Of a DNA stretch of 64,000 nucleotides, positions 33,791 to 44,900 are shown in pieces. The notes under the pieces are model-generated. The model had not been told where the DNA came from. It worked only from the letters and a program-made list of their open reading frames with translations, and did not search any database. The DNA is from Apoda limacodes (taxonomy: Eukaryota; Arthropoda; Insecta; Lepidoptera; Limacodidae): assembly GCA_946406115.1 (NCBI GenBank), contig OX291547.1, positions 8,995,001-9,059,000 on the forward strand, read 5' to 3'. The first letter of the stretch is position 1, and each line of letters opens with the position of its first letter. The position numbers were made by a program, and so were the translations under genes.

Positions 33791-36660
33791 CATGCATATT
33801 TTTTATACCATTAAGGTGGCAAAAAAGCTCACGGCCCGCTTGATGGCAAGCGGCCACCGTAGCCTATGGACGCTTGCAACACCAGGGGTATCACTCGCGC
33901 GGTGCCTGTCAGGGAATGAATCCTCTGCCGATGGCGAGCGGTGTGACGGTGGAAAGTAGCCGTGGGCATCATTTTGAACACTTTCTCAGAACACATCCCA
34001 TTGTACAAGCGGTAGAACACACACAGGAAGACTTAAGGGCTCAATACGGCAAGTGAGTTTGGGATCGTCGACAATTCTCACAGCCCGTCATTGAATCGAG
34101 TCAATTGGGCCGAGATGGTATCCGAATGCACCCGCCCAGAGATGGCAGCAGTGCTCCATATGGGGCCAAACTTGCGACTTGTAAAGCAGCAGCCTTTGCC
34201 CCGACGTGATGTACCGCTTCGCTCTGTTGAGTACACCAAGTTTTTTGGACGCCTTCACCTTGTCCTGCAAATGATTTTGGAATCGAACATCGCTGGAAAT
34301 GTTAAAATCAAGGATCCCAATGTTCTTGGAGATGGAGAGGGGAGTTTTCTGAAATTGTGGGATTACAGTGAATGGGGTTTTCTTAAAGGTGAAAACGCAG
34401 ACTTGTGTCTTTGAGTGTTGAATCGGACCAAGATTTCCCACGTTAAGACAGAGAACTTGGACAGAATGGTCTCGACACAAGTTCTCCATGCTTTTCCTCC
34501 ACAATAGAACGAGGGATGTTAGCACGACCAGTGTAATAAGCGTCTCCAGTACTGTCATCTTCAAAGCAATGTATGTTGTTGATGACCAACATGTCATTGA
34601 TATGCTTTAGAAACAGCGTAGGAGACAGCACAGAGCCTTGCGGGACACCAGCATTAATGTCCATGTTATCAGAGCAACTACCGTCAACTACAGCTCGTAT
34701 GCGTCTGCCGGACAAAAAGCTAGCTACCCATTTGCACAAACCCTCGGGCACTCCGTAAGATGGCAACTTCGATAGAAGACCCTGGTGCAAGACCCGATCG
34801 AACGCCTTCGCTATGTCCAGGCTACATACCAATGCCTCCCCCTGACTCTCAATGGTGCTGGTGCCCATCGGTGTTTGAAATACACTTGAAGGTCACCAGT
34901 CGAGCGACAGTGGCGAAAGCCATATTGACGGTCACTGACCAGGTCGTGTTCTTCTAGGTATCTTAGAAGCTGTGTGTTGATCACACGATCCATCACCTTG
35001 GAGAGGAGAGAGGTAATAGCGATAGGCCTGTAATTTGATGGATCTGATCTATCGCCCTGTTTGGGCACCGGATGCACATTCGCAGTCTCCCATGAATACG
35101 GAAATTGCTTAGTGTGGTAGAAAAGCGCGAAGAGGCGTGTGAGTACAGAACATAACTCAGGAGGACACTGCTTAAGCACCACTGCTTGTATACCGTCTGA
35201 CCCATTAGACTCATGAACGTCTAGAGAAAGCAACACCCGCCGGACCTCCCGCTGTGTTATGCAGATTTCCGGCATGGTCTTATCGCACCACGGTATAGTA
35301 GGTTGTACAGTCCTTTCATATTTCATATTTTCATATTCGAGTTTAAGGCAAAGAGACTGCCTTAGTCACTGCACAACTCACATTTGGTAAATAGAGTTAA
35401 CATTTCGTTTTATTTTTTTCTATTATTTATAGGTTGTGTTGTTTAAGTCCAAAGTTGTTTCTCTTTTGCACTTTGGCCAAGTCACCGTCGGACTTTGGCA
35501 GTGGTGGTAACGACGACTGGCAAAAGTTCCCTTTGGTTGCTGTAGCAAACGACTAGAAAACACGACTCCCAGAGGGATAGCTTGCACGTCGCCCACCTAT
35601 TATGCCGATGAATTGGAATTTGGTTCTGCCAGTTGCTTACTTACTGAACCTCGAGGCAGCATTTGATTTGCGTTTTAACTCAGAAATATTCGGATTATTA
35701 TTACGAGCCGTAGTCCAAGCCTCATACGCAGTTTGCTTAAGAATTTTAGCTTCTCTGCAAGACCAGTAGACCGATTAACCAGCGTGGATGGTCTCAGTGA
35801 CTGCCGCTGCGCAGACGTCGGGATCTTCTGAGCTAAAACAGAGCTGTCTCCACGGGTACGATGCATAAAATTCACGCAATCCATCCCAGTCTGCTGACTT
35901 ATAAATACCACACACGACGCCAATTAGTTGGCCCAGATGGTTCGGGTTGTGTGCATGACACTTGATTCCGAACGAGACAGTGGTCCGAAGAGCCAAGAGG
36001 CGCATCCACTGAGATGGAATATCCGTCCGGACGTATAGTCAGTGCAGAAGGTCCAGTAAAGAGCTCGTATGGTTCTCTATGTCTGGTATTCTCATTCAAA
36101 GAAGTACCAGCTGAGAGAATCCATAGGTTAGAGCAAGTTCATGAGCAGATATCACTGCGTAGTTATTGGTTCGAGAACTGAGCCACTCACGATGGTGGGC
36201 GTTAATGTCTCTTAAAATAACTAGTTCTACTGTGGGATATTGCTCTAGAACTTTGTCAGTCGTCAAACTCAGGTGAGTAAAGAGTCGAGCTACTTCCGTG
36301 TCACCGTTATAAGACCTGTAAAGGCACGCATAGAGACCGGAGGGGCGGCCAGCGATCAGCCGTTTCATTAGGTCTCCCTGAACGCCGTACAAGCACGCCG
36401 TGTCTACGCCGAGCAATGACTGCAAAGAGCACCACCGGTCCTCCGCTGTCCGCGCAGCGAATCCTTAAGAGTTCTGGCATCCTTACTCACAGCCAGGAAC
36501 TCAACACTGCTCAATGTTAGCGTTATTGTGACCGCGGATTTTCTCTAAGACTTCCCCTGTTCGGGCTGCTTATTCGTGCAAGTACTCACTATGCCTTGCT
36601 TTTATTCGAGCGAGTACTCGCTATTTCCTGCCTGTCTTTGCATGAGCAACTTAGTCATCT
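33790..36660 (-). mobile_element. APE-type LINE copy 3, antisense in gene B intron 1
   Basis: It reads right to left: 5' repeats with GAGTACTCGCTCGAATAAAA-like sequence (36.56-36.64 kb), endonuclease, RT, C-terminal coding, and the 3' end ACCATTAAGGTGGCAAAAAA at 33.8 kb preceded by a T-run. Compared with copy 1 it has lost the first part of the endonuclease: 5' sequence GVDTACLYGVQGDLMKRL is joined directly to GLYACLYRSYNGDTE. It is antisense to the host gene. It belongs to the same family as copies 1 and 2. Confidence 0.87.
34088..36425 (-). pseudogene. LINE copy 3 endonuclease/RT coding, broken
   Basis: Separate frames carry RDINAHHREW (36.20 kb region; normally GDFNAHH), GSSDHCLVRNQVSC with an intact SDH (about 35.97 kb), DVHESNGSDGI (normally SSGPDGI), SNYRPIAITSLLSKVMDRVI, QYGFRHCRSTGD (about 34.92 kb), SLDIAKAFDRVLHQG (about 34.80 kb), an intact [10 protein letters not shown] (about 34.65 kb) and CFEDDSTGDA (about 34.56 kb). 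The catalytic YADD is FEDD, which retains the Asp pair but alters the box. Stops and frameshifts are frequent. Confidence 0.83.
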
Positions 36661-36933
36661 TTTCTCAAACAATCTCCTCAGACTTTTTCAATCAGGTTTT
36701 CACCCAGGCCACAGTCCTGTTCGTACATTGTTGAAAATTACAAACAACATATAAGACACAATATTGAAAATCAACATTACCTACTGCGTTATATTTACTC
36801 GATTTCAGAAATGAGTTTGATATTCCAAGGTCCAAAAGTCAATATAATCGAATTATGAAATTTTTCGAAGTAACGTCGGCACTGTATTGTGTTTCTTCTA
36901 ACATTTTTAATACTTTTCTACTTTTATTTTTAG

Positions 36934-37159
36934 AAACCTAAGGCCCTGAACCTGCCGCAAAATACCATGGACAGATCTAGTAGGACTTTTTCAGTAAAGC
37001 AAGTCATTGGAGGTCTTTTCGGTGGACGTGGTGGAATTCTAGGTAGACCCGGTATCCTTGGTGGATCCGGTATCCTCGGTGGTGGTGGATCCGAAAGCAA
37101 AGGATTGCGTGGACGAGGGCCTAGTTCAACCACCCTTGTTATTATTGATAAAGAAAAGG
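36934..37159 (+). CDS. Glycine-rich secreted protein gene B, exon 2
   Basis: It follows the acceptor CTTTTATTTTTAG and ends at AAAAGG|GTAAGT. It enters in phase 0 and leaves in phase 1, as in gene A exon 2, and encodes 75 codons plus one base. It begins KPKALNLPQNTMDRSSRTFS, then VKQVIGGLFGGRGG, two GILGG units (GRPGILGGSGILGGGGS) and TTLVIIDKEK. The VII-K end aligns with TIVIIK of gene A. The hydrophobic ILGG and Gly-rich insert is absent from gene A, so it was gained or lost after duplication. An internal ATG (36967) is not the gene start. Confidence 0.8.
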
Positions 37160-37367
37160 GTAAGTAATACCTTAAAAAAATCGTTCACTTATTCACTTTA
37201 CACATTTATACACTAATTTGCCTCAAACGGTACAATAGGAGGCATGTAATAATAAAGATCCTGCCACATTTAACCCCGGTGAATAGTCTGAAACACGTTA
37301 AATGGAATTAAATTGAAAATTACTAAAAAAAACTTAAATGATATATAAAATTTAAAAATTTTTTCAG

Positions 37368-38077
37368 AACACGTGATCGGTGGCCTTCAAGGTCTTAACT
37401 ATGGTTGGAGTCAGGTCGGAATTGGCGGCGATCAAGGCCTTGGCGGAAATTATGGATTTGGGGGTGGCTTAGGCGGTGGTGTTGGAGGCGGTGGCGGTGG
37501 AGGTGGAGGCGGAGGTGGTGGAGGTGGCGGAGGTGGTGGAGGTGGCGGAGGCGGCGGAGGTGGTGGTGGCTGGGGTGGCGGCGGAGGTGGTGGTGGCTGG
37601 GGAGGCGGTGTAGGTATAAGCGGCTTTGGAGGCAGCGGAGTTAGTGGTGGCTGGGGAGGCGCCGGTGGTAGTGGTGGCTGGGGAGGTGGTGGTGGCTTGG
37701 ATGGAGGTGGCGCAGGGAACAGTGAGGGCGAGGACGGGTTTGGTGGAGATGGAACCAGCGGGCTTGGATCCGGTGGACATGGCTCTGGCGGACACGGCTC
37801 CGGCGGACACGGTTCCAGTGGACACGATTCCAGTGGACACGGTTCCAGTGGACACGGTTCAATCGAGTCCGAACCGGTTGAACTGCACGCGACCCTCGGC
37901 CACGACTCTGACGGAGGCAAAACCAGCAGAAGCAATACCTTTAAGTACTGGTCCGATGGTACTGGAAGCAGAGTCTACTTGTCTGACGAAGTTGGTGGAG
38001 GCGCATATCCTCTAATACCTAAGCCCTACAGAGGAGTCACTTCAGTTGCGATGGCTGCGGCCACGACTTATTGGTAA
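37368..38077 (+). CDS. Glycine-rich secreted protein gene B, exon 3 (polyglycine/GHGSS)
   Basis: The acceptor ATTTTTTCAG precedes AACACGTG; the split codon G|AA continues from exon 2. It encodes HVIGGLQGLNYGWSQ, a Gly-rich lead, 29 consecutive Gly codons using mixed third bases (about 37485-37570), Gly-Trp blocks (GGWGGG), VGISGFGGSGV, then about six GHGSG/GHGSS units (37777-37860). A less repetitive tail follows: SNTFKYWSDGTGSRVYLSDE and PKPYRGVTSVAMAAATTYW. The TAA at 38075-38077 overlaps a GGTAAG donor-like site, as in gene A. Low-complexity Gly/His/Ser/Trp composition with a signal peptide suggests an extracellular structural protein. The reverse-strand Pro-rich frames are shadows. Confidence 0.83.
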
Positions 38078-39640
38078 GAAAATTATTAGACGGAAAACCA
38101 ATTAATTATAGTTCCTTGGTAAATAGCCCATTTATATTTATTGCACACAATACCACAAGGTAACTGCAATCAAATTCAAGTCAAGGTTTTTTACTCTGTA
38201 GACTATGTTAGTACATAAACACTGGCACTTAAAACACCTGAACAACGAAAATTAAACGTATACTATGATATATTTGTATTAGTCAATATTTTGATGGAAT
38301 CTGGGTTAAAGAATTATTTGTTCCCGAAAAAATTCAAAAAAATTACACGACATGCAGTAGGTTCAGTCTGGGTTTCCGCCGCCTCGTCTGTCTTAGGCGA
38401 CCGCGCACCACTCAGCCCACTCCCGAAGGGCCACAATCAAGCAAATTTCACCTTCGACTGACAAAGCGGCAAAGACCCCGACTTAACATTCGAGCAATGT
38501 AGAATATTAAAAAAAAGTAGGTTATCTATCGGTTTTAGGTATATGGTTTTAGCATGCAGTGTTCCTTTGAGATAAAATTTTCATCGTGGTCTCTAGATAA
38601 GTAAAGGGGTTTGCTTAAAGGGGTTTTATATATTTGGAAATCATAAATTAGAAAAATCTTTTCAAAATTCTGTTTAACAAGATCCTACTCCATGAAAATA
38701 GTATAATCTCTTTACACTTTTTACGAGAACCTCGAATTTCTTTTTATTTTGTGTTATATGCAACTTTGTTATATCCAGCAAGAGGCATGTCTGCGACAGT
38801 TGTTATATACGAGCAAATAAGTAGAAAAACTAAGCAACAAACTTGAGACAGAATATTATACTTATAATAGAGTTATATTATGTATGATATATTTGCTTTA
38901 AAGACTTTAACCTTTAGGGAATCATAAACAAAGAAGGATTATTTCGGTGTATGTAGATTTATATAATATTTCTTAATTCTATGAAGATTTGTGTATATGT
39001 AAGATTGATGTAGGTACTAGGACTTTATAAGTTACTAAGAGTTATTAAAATTATACAATAAAATGTATAGAGTATTTACTAGAATAATATCAAGCCGTCG
39101 CGTCGTCAGGAAATTCAAAGCAATAAAAGCCTCTAAAAGAGTTGCTAAGTATCCTCTTAGTCGTAAACTTTAATTGCCGTATATAATCGAATTCTATTTA
39201 GGAGGTCAATAAACTTGGAGTCAATGACTTTTTAATAATAAACTTAAGCAGATACTAATAAAATCGTACTGTACTAAGAAACTCGTGTTTTTAAATTATA
39301 TTTATTTTAAGATTCATTTAGAATCAATAAGGCGCAGTAACTAAACCTGACTCAAAATCTCTATGCAAATCTTGTAAACATAACCTCACTTTACTTAATG
39401 TTAACTTTTTCTGGTAATTTAATCATAAATCATTAAAATACTTACATAATTACCTTTATTGTCACATTCTTTAACTGGTTTTAAAATCACGACACTGATT
39501 AAACCTAAAATCTACAAAATTTCAAGTTTACAATGATAAATATTATACGTATTTATGTATATGTTGCATAGACTAACAAAGCGAAAGACGCGCGTCAAGG
39601 TCATTTTTGTTTACACGAATTGCAAACAGATTCTGAGTCC
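38078..39640. other. Downstream of gene B exon 3; possible intron 3
   Basis: AT-rich, no supported coding. If the exon 3 donor is used, this belongs to an intron ending at 40692. Confidence 0.4.
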
Positions 39641-39647
39641 GATTTAC

Positions 39648-39975
39648 CTAACTAGCGCCGCCATATTTTTATTTTTCTTTATCACATTACAAAACACATT
39701 TCAAAAATTTTACAAACCAATTAATCAGAACTAGTTATAAGCTATTTCTAGAACTTTATACGTCGTTTATAGCATATACCTGTATGTTGTATATAGCGTT
39801 TCTGCTAAAAGTGGCCGCTTTTAGCAGAAACGCAACAACTCAGAGGTATATTCCGGATACAATATTAACTTTCTAGCTTCAAGCTAAAACTAGCTTGTCA
39901 CTAGTTCTAAATAATTAGTATGTAACATTTTTGAAATGTGTTTTGTACAAAGAGGAAATCAAGAATACTTCTATT
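39648..39975. mobile_element. Large imperfect palindrome with perfect 16-bp core
   Basis: Perfect arms GCGTTTCTGCTAAAAG (39796-39811) and CTTTTAGCAGAAACGC (39818-39833) flank a 6-nt loop. Outside this core the sequence remains inverted-repetitive for over 100 bp per side: for example ACAAAACACATTTCAAAAAT (39689) matches the reverse complement of ATTTTTGAAATGTGTTTTGT (39927-39946), and CAGAACTAGTTATAAGC pairs with GCTTGTCACTAGTTCT. One half-arm plus the outer ATGGCGGCGCTAGTTAG occurs alone at 51.73-51.91 kb. It is a foldback/MITE-type structure. Confidence 0.72.
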
Positions 39976-40121
39976 TTCTTTTATGAAGTCGGTTAAAAAT
40001 AGTTGGCAACTATTCTACTATTAGTTTTTAAAAATAGCAGTTGGTTTTTTTTCTGCAATGGCATAGCCTAAACGTTCGATAAAATAAATGTTTAGTCTAT
40101 AGCAGTAGGTAATATTTTTTT

Positions 40122-40400
40122 TTTTTGCCACTAAGGTGGCAAACAAGTTTACGGTCCGCCTGATGATAAGCGGTCATCGCAGCCCCTGGACGCTTGCAAC
40201 ACCTGGTGCATCACTCGCGCGTCGCGGACCCTTCAAAAATCTAATTACTTTTTTTCTTATATAACCCCGTTCTGTATAGTCCTGAAAACCTTGGCTGGGA
40301 GCTTATTTATTATGAGAGAAAGTTACTCTGAAACCGCACTGTACGCGACCATTTAGGTTCTAAAGTGTGAGAATAAATTTCCTGACGATGGAAAGCAGTA
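40122..40400 (-). repeat. LINE 3' stub, antisense
   Basis: A T-run, GCCACTAAGGTGGCAAAC and GGTCCGCCTGATGATAAGCG match in reverse the 3' end of the APE-type LINE. Coding-derived sequence extends to about 40395 (ATTTAGGTTCTAAAGTGTGA). Confidence 0.8.
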
Positions 40401-40692
40401 ATAATTTTCTTATAACAGAGTTGTAGTAGTGGAATATTTTTGTATGGAACTACTGACTTCTAAATAACTAGTGGGTGGCAAACCAGTGTTATTATTTAGA
40501 GTTTCGTACCCAAAGGTTGCTAACGGAACCCTCTTACCACGGTATAGTAAAAATTACTTTATCTACCATTATGCTTACACTGTTCATCTGTCTGACTGTC
40601 CGACTTTTTTGTTTTTTGCATATCGATGCTTTTAGCCGATTTTTATGACAGTTTTTTACATAACAATTAAATAATACCATTTGCTTGTTGCA

Positions 40693-40772
40693 GATTTTGA
40701 AATCGATGACGTCCAATTCCAGCAAAGCTGTCATTGTAAAACTAATATGATGCACTAGATAAGTAAATAAAG
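40693..40772 (+). other. Candidate terminal exon of gene B (mostly 3' UTR)
   Basis: The acceptor CTTGTTGCAG (ends 40692) is followed after about 70 nt by GTAAATAAAG, giving AATAAA near 40766. This mirrors the layout at 22528 behind gene A. If spliced from exon 3 at 38073 (phase 2: TG plus A) it creates TGA at once, so the protein would end one residue earlier than with the unspliced TAA. The acceptor is seen; use of the exon is inferred. Confidence 0.35.
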
Positions 40773-42079
40773 AATGGTTACTTTGTAATGTTTAGTATTT
40801 GTATATGGAAACTGGTTCGACATTCCGTGGACCCGCGGAAATACCTATTCCCGAAAAAACTTCCGATCGAACGCGATAAAATTATTTTATTTGTCTAACT
40901 TATTAAATTTACTTTTTATTTAAATCAAGTACGAGCACTTTACTGCTTCGTTGCAACGTTAAGAAGTAGTATCTAGCTTCAGTAGTAGATACCTATTACA
41001 AATTAAAAACTTATTATAATTACCTCAGATTTACCTTATTTTACTCAGAAATAGTAAAGTTTACTATTAGTAAAAGAATTTTTACAATCAGTTTAGTAGT
41101 TGCACAAATAACACCTTACATATAAACAAATAAATTTTACCTCTTTATAATATTAGTAAACTTTGGAAAACAAGCATACGGTCCGCCCGCGGTACAGTGG
41201 GGTTACCGTAGCTTTGTTATTTAGCTCATTAAGTATCTTATAATATTTTAAATTACTTAAGAAATCTATCCAATTGCATCATAGTCTAAATGTGTAAAAT
41301 AAATCTGAATCCATTTTGATATTATAAATGCGAAAGCGTTTGTTTAATTGTTAGTTTATCATTTCTTTCTGTTGCAACGGAGCATCCGATTGAGCTAAAA
41401 TTTGGCACGATTAACCCTCAGTATCACAGATGGAAGTTTGATCTCAGAAATTTCCAAACTTCTGGCAGATGTATATATAATCGAATTTCACGTGAACGAA
41501 CTATAGCTACCTACAACTTGCTTTAGTAAACTATTTTACTACCTTGCTTACGACATATTACAAGTTGGTACATACAATGTAGCGTATGTATCCATTATTT
41601 TGCAAATACAAAACCATGCTGATTGTTGCAAGATTATACTGACGCTTCTCAATCCTGACTAACTTAGCCTCTGCCAAAACCTGAACAACTTCTTAAAATT
41701 CATCAGTAATTGGCAAAGAGGGAATATAAGTCTGTCCCTGGTATATCACTGTACCACTTGATACTATAAAATTGGTATAAGGCGTATGGGACAAGCCACC
41801 TTAATCCAGAAACACTGCATCAGAAGCAGTGTTGCAACTATGGACCCACCACCTGTCATTTGGAAAAAAGCTGCCCCCCACGTTATAATGTGGGTGTGTA
41901 TCGAGCCACTGACGAACTGGTTTTTTCCTTGTGGGTAATAAAAACCTTAAAGATATCTTAGTTAATTATATGAGTGAGCTGGCCTAAGCCTGACCACCTG
42001 ACTCAATGATTATTTTATAAATAGTTACGGAACAATAATAGACAGGATGCATGGTTATAATAGATAACTAGTTAATTCC
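40773..42079. other. Intergenic with a decayed short repeat
   Basis: A short-repeat start (ATTATAAATGCGAAAGCG, 41322) with TTGAGCTAAAATTTGGCACG near 41392 marks a diverged interspersed repeat. An inverted GCATCAGAAGCAGTGTTGCA motif near 41815 resembles 19.29 kb in reverse. Nothing coding. Confidence 0.4.
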
Positions 42080-42109
42080 TGCGGTCCCACCCGCGTGGAT
42101 TTTAAAAAA

Positions 42110-42320
42110 AGCGCAACACTAAAACATAAGATATAATTCTACTGTACGTGTGTATGTCACTGTACTCCTCCTAAACGGCTGGACCGATTTGAATGATTTT
42201 TTTGTATGCGTTTGGGTGGCGCCCTGGATGGTTTAGATTCACAAATCAGCCCGGCAGATGGCGCTGCAGTTGGATGCAGGACAAAGTCTGCCCGGTCAAC
42301 TAGTCTATTATAATTCTAGT
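42110..42320 (+). repeat. Short repeat with Helitron-like end
   Basis: GTATGTCACTGTACTCCTCC, TAAACGGCTGGACCGATTTG, AGATGGCGCTGCAGTTGG and terminal CCGGTCAACTAGTC. The interior unit is related, in reverse, to the tandem array at 48.25-48.6 kb. The CTAGT end with no target duplication obvious suggests a Helitron-like non-autonomous element. Confidence 0.5.
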
Positions 42321-43650
42321 GATTAGTTTGTTTCTTTGAACGTGCTGATATCGGTATCTACAATGCAGCTTAATTTCGAAATAATTCTTGCGTTTGATAG
42401 ACTTAGGTTAGGTTTTAAATCCCCAATGGGGGTAATTAGTGCAGCTAGATGCACATCCATATCATAATATAGAGTACAGCACCTTTTCACCAAAACTGAG
42501 AATAGGCAAGTACTTAAAAGTCATAAAAAAATCCGAGGAAACCCACCCGTAACAAATTTCTGAATACGCCTATCTAATGTAGGTGCAGGAGAATAAAGTA
42601 AGTGGGAGACGGTTCTATTCCAGCACATGACAAACCTTTATGTGATGATGGTACCCAAATTACAAGTCTTTCTTAGTTTGGCTCCTTAAACACTGTAGGT
42701 ATTTTTTTCTTTCGGGAGAAGATTACTTTTAAGTATCGGATCGTATTGTATCAGATCAATGTGGAAAGTGTTTTGGACTCTCATGTTGTACTGCGTATTT
42801 TTTTTAATTAATTAAATTTATGTACAGACAATACAAAAAAAAACAAAATATCTTTAACTATAAACATAACAGAGAAAATTACACAAATGCCATTATCGAT
42901 ATGCCTTCTCGAAAAACCATGAAAAACGAAAAAAAATACGGCTTGCTAGATTTTATCATACGTATAATATTTGTTGCATACGCGAAAATTCACAAATCCT
43001 TTTTTATGTTTATAATTCTACTAATATTATAAAGATGAAAACTAGGATGTGCAATAAATATATAAAAAAAATCTATCACGTGTAGGTCAAAGTACAATGG
43101 TGAAAGTTTTAAATCAATATTTTTTTATTCTTATTCTTAATCCATCCAGCCACGGTTAGGTTATAATGTGACAAACAAACAAACATTTTCTTTTCATAAC
43201 ATTAGTTTGATGATTAGTAGGGATTAGAATCTACTTGGTTCTGTAGCCTTCGATTTTATTGATGATGTCATCTCCTTACATTGCTAGTTTTATTATTTTT
43301 CTCATCGATTTGTTTTTGCGTTATCCATTTTTTGCTCGTGGCTTCCGACATCGATGTTATGTATGATGGTTTTTTCGATGCTTGCAGATACAAGAATTTA
43401 CTGCGGTGCTTAATTACTTTACTAAATGAGACTTAAAATTCAAATTCCGCACAGTCAAATCACATTTTTTATAGTCAGATGGTTGACATTTGTTTGGATT
43501 GTTCATATTTATTGTAGCTCGTGGCCCAACGCATGCTTCTATGGATTGGTGACTGCTTAGTGACACATTTTTTTGAAGGCAAGAAAACAGTCAGTATTGG
43601 CTGTATTGTCACGACAGCAGTCAGAGGCCTTGTGGACGATTTGAAAACTC
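42321..43650. other. Intergenic, AT-rich
   Basis: No supported gene. GGTGACTGCTTAGTGACACA near 43550 resembles GGTGATCGCCTTGTGACACA near 53928, a short repeat segment of unknown family. Confidence 0.4.
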
Positions 43651-43654
43651 TGAC

Positions 43655-43845
43655 AGGTTTTTTTTTTTATATACTACTAAGGTGTGGCAAACAAGCTTAC
43701 GATCCGCCTGATGGTAAGCGGTCACCGCAGACTATAGACGATTGTAACAACTGGGGCATCACTCGCGGGTTGCCGACCCTTCAAATATCTAATAACTTCT
43801 TTCTTGAAGAACCCCATACTGTAGTCCTTAGAGAAAACCTTGGCA
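43655..43845 (-). repeat. LINE 3' stub, antisense
   Basis: A T-run, CTACTAAGGTGTGGCAAAC and GATCCGCCTGATGGTAAGCG match the APE-type LINE 3' end in reverse, including the sequence complementary to its last coding part (CTTTCTTGAAGAACCCCATA). Confidence 0.78.
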
Positions 43846-44049
43846 TATTCAATTCTATTATAAAAATAAAAACTGTTGTAAAATGTAACACGCTTATATT
43901 TTGCGGTAATAAAATTAATTTCACAAAAAAGAAAGAACTTAAATGTCGAACAAAAGTTAAAATGTAGAAAATGACTTGATTCTAATTTAAATATGTAAGA
44001 TTATTTCTAACTTTCTAGTTCTTTTTTAACAATACTTATATAAAAACTA

Positions 44050-44085
44050 CAAGTTTGTTTGCCACCTTAGTGTTATAAATAAAAA
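44050..44085 (+). repeat. Short LINE 3' end fragment
   Basis: AAGTTTGTTTGCCACCTTAG followed by TGTTATAAATAAAAAA is the extreme 3' end and tail of the APE-type LINE. Confidence 0.65.
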
Positions 44086-44099
44086 ACTGCATCTCACAC

Positions 44100-44900
44100 T
44101 GATGAAGAAGCCGAGGCCACATATGGAGATATTACCAAGGCCCTTCAAAACACCACCAATAAAGGCTCACTAGATACAGCGTCGTAATCGGAGATTTTAA
44201 CGCCAAAGTGGGAATACTAGAACGTGAAGAATTTAAAATCGGCTGTCCTGACAAGTCCTGGCCTCAATAAGTCTGTAATTACTACCGGTATTGAACCTGT
44301 TGATCACTAAGAAATCTCTAAACATTTTTCGCCTATCTGCCATGGTGAAATTCGAGATTTCGCCAGGTTCACCTTCAGCAAGAAATCAGAAAGTGCCCGT
44401 TCATTTCGAGAAAGATTACTGGCATTTGTCCCAAACCGTAATCACAGACTTATTTAGGCACTTTAGATATCATTTACAAGGCCAAAAGCAATCGTCTAAT
44501 AAAGTCTACTCTTATACGTGTACAGTTCTAAGCAACTGTAGGATCCGACAAGTTCCATTTGGAACTGCAAAATAAATTCAACTCGATGGAAATCACAGGC
44601 AGCGTTTACAAGATGAACAACGACTTGCTGAAAACAGATGGAAACAGATAAGCAATGACGTCATTGGTATTATCTGTGATCGCTGTCGCCGGCGCGTCAA
44701 TTCAGTCGTAAAACGTATTGAGCAGGGAGCACGCATTTCGCGTCCCACAAATTTTACCCTCCCTATAGATTTTGTATTTAGCGGGCATTTGTAGTGTGGT
44801 GTAGAGTGCTTCGGATACCCGGATGCGTAAGGCAGAGACCGGGAGAAATGGCGCGCCACAGAGAAAGGTTATATCCAGAAGTAGACCAATTTAAGCTACA
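44100..44900 (+). pseudogene. Decayed LINE with endonuclease motif remnants
   Basis: GATGAAGAAGCCGAGGCCAC encodes DEEAEATYGDITKAL, and a frame at 44190-44215 reads VIGDFNAKVG, the endonuclease GDFNAKVG motif common in RTE-like LINEs. Near 44820, GGATGCGTAAGGCAGAGACC and AGAGAAAGGTTATATCC resemble a LINE C-terminus. The middle is too decayed to read. Class is tentative. Confidence 0.5.

Noticed and set aside
37450..37935. Proline-rich 161-residue frame on the minus strand
   Set aside because: It is the exact antisense shadow of the glycine-rich coding exon of gene B; no promoter, splice or codon support.
39796..39833. Transcription terminator or pre-miRNA at the perfect hairpin
   Set aside because: The inverted symmetry extends over 100 bp on each side and a half copy exists elsewhere, so a foldback element explains it better.
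42820..43032. 70-codon Lys/Asn-rich frame with a hydrophobic C-terminus as a membrane peptide
   Set aside because: AT-biased composition alone explains it; no promoter or paralog support.
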